Below, one piece after another: positions 40,482-47,247 of a stretch of 64,000 bases of DNA. The notes under the pieces are model-generated. The model did no database searches and was not told where the DNA came from. It worked only from the letters and a program-made list of their open reading frames with translations. Each line of letters opens with the position of its first letter. Position 1 is the stretch's first letter. The position numbers and the translations under genes were made by a program. Source of the stretch: CALCNS01 sp937897315 (GTDB taxonomy: Bacteria; Bacillota; JAAYKD01); assembly GCA_036744005.1 (NCBI GenBank), contig DAINOJ010000011.1, positions 4,752-68,751 of the forward strand, read 5' to 3'.

Positions 40482-41036
40482 TTACATCTTCTTTCTTAAC
40501 TTTAGCTCAATTCCTTGAGATACCGCAGCATCCAGAAAACTTGCTGTAAGAAAATCAGCTGCTTCTTTCTTCGTCATGGGGTTCTGCGCAGATTTCATGT
40601 TGAGGTCATTTGTAATCCTTTGTAGATCACCCAACGGCAATAAATTAACAGCTAACCCGAACAACGTTTTGCGTCGACCTTCGTTCCAATTGTACAATAA
40701 TTCTTCCAGAATAGCCCTTTTATTGCTCAATAGTTCATGATATGCAGGTAGGCCCATAGTTTTTGCATATTCTACATCTTTCAACTGATGCTGGTGTGTA
40801 ACAAAGGAGTCAAATTGTTGTATACCCTCGTATTTTGCACAGGGATATTGAGCGCAAAGAAAACAATACTCTACCTTATGTTCTACGCTGCATGCGGCAA
40901 TCTTACAGCTCTGATTGCCTTCACCACCTCCGCAACCTGGACAATAGGTCCCAAGTTTCATGGGACATAACGCACAGTTTAGACCACATAAGGAGAAGTC
41001 TAAATCAGATCTTTTAAAACCCTTCAAAGGAAGCAT
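40482..41036 (-). CDS. DUF3795 cysteine-rich protein
   Basis: A 184-residue protein with a cysteine-rich first 70 residues: CGLNCALCP, CPGCGG, CKIAAC, CFLCAQYPC, the pattern of DUF3795, probably a zinc- or iron-sulfur-binding segment. The rest is helical. Function unknown. ATG 41036 touches its AAAGGAG ribosome site; TTG 41027, nine bases from it, may be the actual start. Located between a YpfJ-type metallopeptidase and a dioxygenase in a co-directional run. Confidence 0.82.
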   Translation of the reverse strand: MLPLKGFKRSDLDFSLCGLNCALCPMKLGTYCPGCGGGEGNQSCKIAACSVEHKVEYCFLCAQYPCAKYEGIQQFDSFVTHQHQLKDVEYAKTMGLPAYHELLSNKRAILEELLYNWNEGRRKTLFGLAVNLLPLGDLQRITNDLNMKSAQNPMTKKEAADFLTASFLDAAVSQGIELKLRKKM

Positions 41037-41057
41037 CTCCTTTAAAAAAAGAATCGT

Positions 41058-41963
41058 TTATCTGAAGATCAAGGTGAAACCCTGCTGCTCATCTTGCGAA
41101 ATTTTAAGATCCTCATAAGGAATGCTGAAGGTATCCCAAAGATCTAAATCACCTTCTATATATCCTTTATAGAACCAAGAAGACCGTTGTTTAGACGTGC
41201 CATGTGTAAAGCTATCGGGAACTACATACCCTTGAGTTTGCTTCTGTATACGGTCATCACCAATCGCACTAGCAGCGTTGAGTGCTTCTTCAATATCTCC
41301 CTCGTCCAACAAATCTAAATCTTCCACAAAATGTGCCCAAACACCGGCTAAATAATCTGCTTGAAGTTCCAGTCGCACCGTCAATTGATTATTCTCTTTG
41401 TCGCTTAAACGAGGACGTAATTGCTCGATTTGCTCCATGATACCCACTTGATTTTGTACATGATGCCCCACTTCATGTGCAATGACATACGCCATGGCAA
41501 AATCCCCATTCATTTGAAACCTACTTTGCATATCCTGAAAAAAGCTCAAGTCGATATACACTTTCTGATCTCCAGGACAATAAAACGGTCCTGTAGACGA
41601 ACCCGCTACCCCACAAGCAGATTGAACAAACTCTGAGAAAATCACTAAAATGGGTTCTTCATATTCTAGTCCCTCTTTGCTCAATAGCTCATTCCATAAG
41701 TTTTCAGTATCGGCAAGAACGACAGAAACAAAATCGACCAAATCTTCCTCTTCTTTCGAATATTGAGTGGTTGATTGTGGATATGGGTCTGTTACTTGGG
41801 TTTGATTCAAATAACTTCCAATATCTCCACCCAGTAAAAAATATATAAGCAGAAAAACAATACCAAGGCCACCACCTATGACACTTTTTCCTCCCATAGA
41901 AGATCGAGATCTCCCTCTTCGATCCTCCACATTCGTACTTTCTTCTCTGCCTCTCCATTTCAT
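41058..41963 (-). CDS. ypfJ: membrane-anchored neutral zinc metallopeptidase (YpfJ family)
   Basis: A 301-residue protein with a basic N-terminus, one transmembrane helix (about residues 24-46, VIGGGLGIVFLLIYFLLGG) and a large extracytoplasmic domain. The zinc motif is HEVGHHVQNQ with the third ligand in LELQADYLAGVWAHF, typical of YpfJ/DUF2342-like neutral zinc metallopeptidases. ACGVAGSSTGPFYCPGDQKVYIDLSFF is the family core. Substrate unknown. Start ATG 41963 follows AGGAGG. Confidence 0.93.
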   Translation of the reverse strand: MKWRGREESTNVEDRRGRSRSSMGGKSVIGGGLGIVFLLIYFLLGGDIGSYLNQTQVTDPYPQSTTQYSKEEEDLVDFVSVVLADTENLWNELLSKEGLEYEEPILVIFSEFVQSACGVAGSSTGPFYCPGDQKVYIDLSFFQDMQSRFQMNGDFAMAYVIAHEVGHHVQNQVGIMEQIEQLRPRLSDKENNQLTVRLELQADYLAGVWAHFVEDLDLLDEGDIEEALNAASAIGDDRIQKQTQGYVVPDSFTHGTSKQRSSWFYKGYIEGDLDLWDTFSIPYEDLKISQDEQQGFTLIFR

Positions 41964-42065
41964 CGCGTTTACCTCCTATCACCTCGTATATAACCACTCT
42001 TCAATGGCCAAAACAGCTTCCTCTGTCGGGTTTAGTGGTTTCAATATTAGGATGCGATCGTGAAC

Positions 42066-42479
42066 TCATAGATTTCCATTTTTGTGAAGTGATTGATTTA
42101 AGGAAGTAATAGAAAACTGCAATATCGTTGCAAACGAGACCCAGAGGAAATAAGGAATATTGACCAAAGTAACCCACGAAGCATAGGGGTAGATCACTAA
42201 TAAAGACCTAAGTAGAGTCACTAACACTGCAATAATATCCAATAACGCCAGTTCATTGTTTCTACACTGAAATTGAATCGGTGTGAAAGCAATATTAAAA
42301 AACAGGTTCAAAACAAATGGCATAAGAATGGTCCATGGTATATCCTCCTGATAAAACAAAAAACCTATGTACCCAAATGAGATCATGATCACCAAATACA
42401 AAATAGACCACACTGGACCAAACCACTTAGCAGGAGGAGCCCAAGTTGGTTTCTTTAACTCATGATACCAAGAATTCAC
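42066..42479 (-). CDS. tspO: TspO/MBR family protein (short form)
   Basis: A 137-residue five-helix protein: WYHELKKPTWAPPAKWFGPVWSILYLVIMISFGYIGF is the signature TspO opening (KPxWxPPxxxFxPVWxxLY) and IQFQCRNNELALLDIIAVL the middle. TspO binds porphyrins and stress-related ligands. Slightly short compared with the 150-160 usual. GTG 42479 is the start, with AAGGTG upstream. Stands alone, 100 bases upstream of the metallopeptidase gene and divergent from the ABC-F gene. Confidence 0.93.
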   Translation of the reverse strand: MNSWYHELKKPTWAPPAKWFGPVWSILYLVIMISFGYIGFLFYQEDIPWTILMPFVLNLFFNIAFTPIQFQCRNNELALLDIIAVLVTLLRSLLVIYPYASWVTLVNIPYFLWVSFATILQFSITSLNQSLHKNGNL

Positions 42480-42571
42480 ATTTGCACCTTCTTCCCTCGT
42501 GTTTCGCTTTATTCGCTACACAACATACAAAATCCTATGTGAACATCTTCATTCAAATCGATACAAAGAAA

Positions 42572-42600
42572 TAGACGATAACACGAACTTGTGATATAAT
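42572..42600 (+). promoter_or_regulatory. predicted promoter of the ABC-F gene
   Basis: TAGACG at 42572-42577 and a consensus TATAAT at 42595-42600 with a TG extended -10 are 17 bases apart. The start codon lies about 45 bases downstream. Confidence 0.65.
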
Positions 42601-42645
42601 TGCACAGTTATTCTTTAAAACATCATAGATAAGGCGGATTTTACA

Positions 42646-44229
42646 TTGATTATTACAAACAACATAGGTTTAAGATATGGTGGCCGAAAACTTTTCGAAG
42701 ACGTGAATATTAAATTTGCTCCTGGTAATTGCTATGGGCTTATCGGTGCCAATGGAGCCGGTAAGTCCACCTTCCTAAAAATTCTTTCCGGTGAACTGGA
42801 ACCCACCAGTGGTGAGGTCATCATCACTCCGGGTGAACGCTTGGCTGTTTTAAAGCAGAATCATTTTGAATTTGACGAATACGATGTTCTTCTCACCGTC
42901 ATCATGGGTCATGCTCGTTTATACGAGATTATGCAGGAGAAAGACTTGCTGTATGCCAAAGCGGAATTTAGTGATGAAGATGGGATTCACGCTGCTGATT
43001 TGGAGGCCGAATTTGAAGAACTCAATGGCTGGGAAGCCGAAGCCGAAGCAGCCACTCTGCTGACCGGTTTGGGTTTGGAGGAGGAGTTACACCACAAGCT
43101 TATGCGCGAGTTAAACGGAGACGAAAAAGTAAAGGTATTACTGGCACAAGCGCTGTTTGGTCAACCACACGTTCTTTTGCTGGACGAACCTACCAATCAC
43201 TTAGACATCAAAGCACGCGTCTGGTTAGAGAATTTTCTCATGAATTTCAATAATACCGTGATTGTCGTATCCCATGATCGTCACTTCCTGAATAAAGTCT
43301 GCACTCACATTGCAGATGTTGATTTTGGTTCCATTAAGATTTTTGCAGGTAATTACGATTTCTGGTATCATTCCAGCCAATTAGCGTTGCAAATGTTGAG
43401 GGATCAAAACAAAAAGGCCGAAGAGAAACGCAAAGCCTTACAAGACTTTATTGATCGGTTCAGTGCCAATGCTTCTAAATCCAAACAAGCCACCTCGCGC
43501 AAAAAGCAATTGGAGAAACTGACCATTGAAGACATCCAACCCTCTTCGCGGAAATACCCCTTTGTAGGATTTAAACCCGAGCGAGAAGCAGGAAATGAGT
43601 TACTCACTGTTACAGACCTAACCAAGTCGCTCGATGGAACGTTATTGCTAAACAATGTTAGCTTTAAATTGAACAAAGGAGACAAAATCGCCTTAGTCGG
43701 AACCAATGAACAAGCCAAAACGGCCCTGTTTAAAATTCTGATGGGCGAAATAGAGCCCGATGGCGGCGAGTACAAGTGGGGGATTACCACATCCCAAGCT
43801 TATTTCCCCAAAGACAATACTGAGTATTTTGAACAGGTGGATATGAACCTTGTCGATTGGCTGCGCCAATATTCGACCGAGAAAGCCGAAAGCTTTATAC
43901 GTGGATACTTGGGGCGTATGCTCTTCTCCGGCGAAGAAGCCTTAAAAGAGGCACAGGTGTTATCCGGTGGAGAACGAGTGCGTTGCATGCTGTGCAAAAT
44001 GATGCTAAGCAATGCCAATGTGCTTTTGCTCGATGAACCGACCAACCACCTGGATCTGGAATCCATCACATCGCTCAATGATGGCCTCATCGCTTTTCCA
44101 GGGACCATTATTTTTGCTTCTCACGATCACGAGTTTGTGCAAACCATAGCCAACCGAATTATTGAAATTACCCCTCAAGGCCTTATCGATAAGAGAATGA
44201 CCTACGATGAGTATCTTGAAGTGAATTAA
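42646..44229 (+). CDS. ABC-F family ATPase (YbiT/EttA type)
   Basis: A 527-residue soluble protein with two ATPase domains joined by a basic P-site-tRNA-interaction-motif linker of about 70 residues (KKAEEKRKALQDFIDRFS). First domain: Walker A GANGAGKSTF, degenerate signature LNGDE, Walker B LLLDEPTNHLD. Second: Walker A replaced by GTNEQAKTALF (degenerate), signature SGGERVRCML, LLLDEPTNHLD. It probably acts on the ribosome; it may be a translation factor or antibiotic-resistance type. Translation starts at TTG 42646 with AAGGCGG upstream. Monocistronic with a good terminator. Confidence 0.92.
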   Translation: MIITNNIGLRYGGRKLFEDVNIKFAPGNCYGLIGANGAGKSTFLKILSGELEPTSGEVIITPGERLAVLKQNHFEFDEYDVLLTVIMGHARLYEIMQEKDLLYAKAEFSDEDGIHAADLEAEFEELNGWEAEAEAATLLTGLGLEEELHHKLMRELNGDEKVKVLLAQALFGQPHVLLLDEPTNHLDIKARVWLENFLMNFNNTVIVVSHDRHFLNKVCTHIADVDFGSIKIFAGNYDFWYHSSQLALQMLRDQNKKAEEKRKALQDFIDRFSANASKSKQATSRKKQLEKLTIEDIQPSSRKYPFVGFKPEREAGNELLTVTDLTKSLDGTLLLNNVSFKLNKGDKIALVGTNEQAKTALFKILMGEIEPDGGEYKWGITTSQAYFPKDNTEYFEQVDMNLVDWLRQYSTEKAESFIRGYLGRMLFSGEEALKEAQVLSGGERVRCMLCKMMLSNANVLLLDEPTNHLDLESITSLNDGLIAFPGTIIFASHDHEFVQTIANRIIEITPQGLIDKRMTYDEYLEVN

Positions 44230-44236
44230 TTGTAAA

Positions 44237-44280
44237 AACCCCTACTACCATGCCTGTATCGGTAGTAGGGGTTCAATTTT
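44237..44280. terminator. bidirectional terminator
   Basis: AACCCCTACTACC (44237-44249) pairs with GGTAGTAGGGGTT (44261-44273), with T-rich sequence on either side. Shared by the convergent ABC-F and GNAT genes. Confidence 0.88.
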
Positions 44281-44281
44281 A

Positions 44282-44782
44282 CTATATCGTTGTCAAATGC
44301 TTCTCGTATACTATTTTATGATCCCCATTATCATAATAATCTTTGAAAATAGCGACTTCACGATACCCGTGTTTGAAATAAAATTTGCGAGCGGCAAGGT
44401 ACGGTTCTCTTGATGATGTTTCAATATAAATTTTTTCGCCTTTTTGACGCAGAATTTGATTTTCTGTCAAATGGATTAATTGGCTCCCTATTTCTCTTCG
44501 GGAATACTTTGGATCCACAACAATCCAATATAAATCATAGCGATTTCTAGTGCATGGAATTTCCCCATAACAAGTATAACCAACGATTTGATTTTGCATA
44601 TAACAAGCCACAAAATGATACCCACTTGTGCTTGCTCCTTTTAACAAATGTTCTTGTGCCAGCTCTTCTGCGATTTGCACCTCGTGATCATAAAAAGCTC
44701 CCGTATCCGAAGTGATACGTCGTATAACCCGATCATCCCCCGGTTGAAGACCATATTCGAACCGCAATTCCTGATTATTCAT
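44282..44782 (-). CDS. GNAT N-acetyltransferase in ATP-grasp/SET operon
   Basis: A 166-residue GNAT: YHFVACYMQNQIVGYTCYG, YWIVVDPKYSRREIGSQLIHLTENQI (CoA loop R-x-x-G-x-G variant RREIGS) and REPYLAARKFYFKHGYREVAIFKDYY. Start ATG 44782 follows GGAGG at 6 bases and overlaps the upstream ATP-grasp gene by 8 bases, so it is translationally coupled to it. The acceptor is unknown, but association with two ATP-grasp ligases suggests it modifies the same peptide-like product. Confidence 0.87.
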   Translation of the reverse strand: MNNQELRFEYGLQPGDDRVIRRITSDTGAFYDHEVQIAEELAQEHLLKGASTSGYHFVACYMQNQIVGYTCYGEIPCTRNRYDLYWIVVDPKYSRREIGSQLIHLTENQILRQKGEKIYIETSSREPYLAARKFYFKHGYREVAIFKDYYDNGDHKIVYEKHLTTI

Positions 44783-45782
44783 CACGTACCTCCAACATGG
44801 CAAGTAGTATATCTTTGAAATTCAAACCCCATTTTCGTGCAATGTTATGAAACCCGTAGAAACTAGGATTCGCATTGACCTCCAATACCCATACAGTTCC
44901 CCAACGATCTACTCGGAAATCTATGCGACCTAAGCCATTCAAGCCACATATTTCCCAGCATTGTAAAGCCATTTTCTGCAATTCCTCTACCAGATTGGCA
45001 TCGGTATCTACGAAGTCATAACTTTCTTTCACATGCTCATATTCAAACGTGTTCTCTGTCCACTTGGCATCATAATTGATGATTTTCTCTTTATGCCTTT
45101 GCTCAAAACCTTCAAATACCCATTCGTAAGGAGGAAGAACAGTAGGGTTATCTTTGGGACCAAAAATACACACATTGAACTCTCTTCCTTCAATGAAGTG
45201 CTCTGCAAACAAATCCAGAGACGTTTTCTCCTCAATACTTTTCATTCGCTCTTGGAGCTCCACTTGGGAATGTACAAGCAAAACCGAATCATCCTGTAAG
45301 CCAATGGAAGCATCTTCACTTGTGGCTTTCACAATGTATTTCTGGTTCGGTATAAATCTGGTCCAATCTTCCTCTGCAATCCATGGGGAGGTTCTAACAC
45401 CACGGGCTTCTAGTAGCAACTTTGTTTGAACCTTATGGGTAGTCAACTCTAGAGAAGCAGAGGAACACCCACTAAACGGCAACCGATAGGTCTCTAAGAT
45501 ACGAGCGACTCGAAAAACCAAATCCTTATGATTGGGTTCAGAATCCACAAGGTTCACCACTTTTAGGTTGGGATTCTCTACAAAATGCCGATGAATGGTT
45601 TCTATGCTCGATAGTTGAAAAGGTAGAGTTAGAACCTTATATTGCATTTCTTTTAATTCTTCCGCTATCCAAACCGCTTGAGTATAGTTATCTATGACAT
45701 CTTCCGGTGATTCCTTTGTAATTTCATTGTGAAGGATCACCACCAAAGGTTTACTCCACGACTTCGAACCATACTGGATCAT
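44775..45782 (-). CDS. ATP-grasp ligase, D-Ala-D-Ala-ligase-like (downstream copy)
   Basis: A 335-residue enzyme of the D-alanine-D-alanine-ligase-like ATP-grasp type: KYIVKATSEDASIGL contains the ATP lysines, AEHFIEGREFNVCI the mid-domain strand, GRIDFRVD and EVNANPSF the magnesium ligands (D, E, N). It forms an amide bond between a carboxylate and an amine using ATP; substrates unknown, and no vancomycin- or D-Ala-D-Ala-typical omega-loop is evident. Start ATG 45782 is chosen because GGGGAG is 7 bases upstream; it overlaps the SET gene by 32 bases. Related in sequence to the other copy at 46145-47134. Confidence 0.88.
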   Translation of the reverse strand: MIQYGSKSWSKPLVVILHNEITKESPEDVIDNYTQAVWIAEELKEMQYKVLTLPFQLSSIETIHRHFVENPNLKVVNLVDSEPNHKDLVFRVARILETYRLPFSGCSSASLELTTHKVQTKLLLEARGVRTSPWIAEEDWTRFIPNQKYIVKATSEDASIGLQDDSVLLVHSQVELQERMKSIEEKTSLDLFAEHFIEGREFNVCIFGPKDNPTVLPPYEWVFEGFEQRHKEKIINYDAKWTENTFEYEHVKESYDFVDTDANLVEELQKMALQCWEICGLNGLGRIDFRVDRWGTVWVLEVNANPSFYGFHNIARKWGLNFKDILLAMLEVRDE

Positions 45783-46125
45783 AGATGTTCTCCCCATTGT
45801 AATTAATTGTGATTTCCTCACCTTCTTGAATCTCTCTCAGCGCGATAAAGTGAATCTCTTGTTGTTCAGGGAATCGCACGAACTTCGCATTGGGTTGATA
45901 AGAATGATTATATAACGAACCATAGCCCAGTGCGATCGCTCCGGTTAGAAATTCGCTTCCCCACAAATAACAATACTCTCCCAACAGAGTCGAGCCAATA
46001 CACTTCCACTCTGTTTCGTCAAAGACAAGAACCGGGGCAATCTCAATGATTTGATGTTCCGGAATCCGTTCGTCTGTAAAAACCCCTTTACCCTTGCCTT
46101 CCATGTGCTTTATATAAATCGACAA
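45751..46125 (-). CDS. stand-alone SET-domain protein
   Basis: A 124-residue minimal SET-domain methyltransferase: GKGKGVFTDERIPEHQIIE (SET N-terminus), SLYNHSYQPNAKF (NHS cofactor motif) and EGEEITINYNGENIYD (catalytic tyrosine region). SET enzymes methylate lysines in proteins. The start is TTG 46125, with GGAGG 6 bases upstream, which overlaps the end of the upstream ATP-grasp gene; ribosome coupling is likely. It is sandwiched between two ATP-grasp ligases and lies in an operon with a GNAT. Confidence 0.88.
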   Translation of the reverse strand: MSIYIKHMEGKGKGVFTDERIPEHQIIEIAPVLVFDETEWKCIGSTLLGEYCYLWGSEFLTGAIALGYGSLYNHSYQPNAKFVRFPEQQEIHFIALREIQEGEEITINYNGENIYDPVWFEVVE

Positions 46126-46144
46126 AGCAAACCCTCCAAATACA

Positions 46145-47134
46145 TTATGCTTCTGCAATTATTCTGCGAATGACTTCTGTATAACTGAATCCCGCCTGTT
46201 CGGCAGCCGCAATAAAGCCGCTTTCCCGAGGGGATATACAAGGATTTGCGTTGATCTCCAGTAACCAGGGATTTCCGTTTTCGTCAATACGATAATCCAA
46301 GCGAGCATAACCCTTTAACCCAAATGCCTTCCAACAACGGATGGACAATTCAGCAAGCTGATGTAACAAGCCCTGATCTTTGTGGTCAAATTCAAAGGCA
46401 GAAATCGAATGCTGAAACTCATAACTACCTTCATCCCATTTTGCATTATAATCTAACAGTTCGAACTTCCCTTGATCCCGGTACCCCAAAAACCGAATCT
46501 CTCCGGCAGGTAGCACGACCGGATTCCCGGAATCACCGAGCATGGAAATGCCAATTTCTCTACCACTTATGTATTTCTCAGCAAAAAATTCCATGTTTGT
46601 CGATGCGTTTCTTTTTTCAATGCACTCACGCAACGAGATACACGACTCTCCTCCTACAATGGAATCTTGATGAATCCCTATCGATGCGTCTTCATAGATG
46701 GGTTTCACGATATATAAGGGGTGGGGACTCCAATGTACATAATCTTGAGTGGTCATCCAGGGTGGTGTTGGAACACCAATGGCGATGAGTTTTTCTTTGG
46801 TTAGCACTTTATTTGTAGTGATCCTCAATACTTCAGCGGAATTGCCTGTGTACTTAAACAGATGGCTTTCTAATACACTTGGAATGAGATGATACTCTTG
46901 ACCTTTTCCAAATTCGCTCTCCACTAAGTTGAAAATAAACGGTGGCTGCAAGTGGTGAAGAGAATCTATCCAGTGATCGGATGTGGGTTGAATCATCAAT
47001 CGATGTGGTAGATACCCTAAGTTCTTTAAGGAAGCCTCTACCGCGGCAATTTGCTCAATCACATCTAAATCGTCTTTGGAAGCATGGATGCGGACTTGAT
47101 TAAATAAAATTGGAATAGTTGGTAACGGTTGCAT
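46145..47134 (-). CDS. ATP-grasp ligase, D-Ala-D-Ala-ligase-like (upstream copy)
   Basis: A 329-residue ATP-grasp enzyme resembling its neighbour: PLYIVKPIYEDASIGIHQDSIV holds the ATP-binding lysine, FFAEKYISGREIGISML the mid strand, ARLDYRIDENGNPWLLEINANPCISP the magnesium ligands. LNxLV in PFIFNLVESEFGKG is like the D-Ala ligase N-terminal substrate motif. Two copies suggests stepwise ligation. Start ATG 47134 follows GGAG by 7 bases. It is the first gene of the four-gene operon; the window gives no precursor peptide gene nearby. Confidence 0.88.
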   Translation of the reverse strand: MQPLPTIPILFNQVRIHASKDDLDVIEQIAAVEASLKNLGYLPHRLMIQPTSDHWIDSLHHLQPPFIFNLVESEFGKGQEYHLIPSVLESHLFKYTGNSAEVLRITTNKVLTKEKLIAIGVPTPPWMTTQDYVHWSPHPLYIVKPIYEDASIGIHQDSIVGGESCISLRECIEKRNASTNMEFFAEKYISGREIGISMLGDSGNPVVLPAGEIRFLGYRDQGKFELLDYNAKWDEGSYEFQHSISAFEFDHKDQGLLHQLAELSIRCWKAFGLKGYARLDYRIDENGNPWLLEINANPCISPRESGFIAAAEQAGFSYTEVIRRIIAEA

Positions 47135-47204
47135 TCTACTTCTCCTTCAGCATGGTACCTGTATCATATTCTCATTGAAACCGAATTTCCCTTCCATCAA
47201 ACCA

Positions 47205-47243
47205 CATAAAAAGTAGCGAAGAGCCCAAAAAGGCCTTCGCTAT
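47205..47243. terminator. terminator of the large GGDEF/HD-GYP gene
   Basis: AGCGAAG near 47214 pairs with CTTCGCT near 47235, with T-runs on both sides (AAAAAG before, TTTTTTT after in plus orientation). It lies between the large signalling gene and the ATP-grasp operon. Confidence 0.75.
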
Positions 47244-47247
47244 TTTT

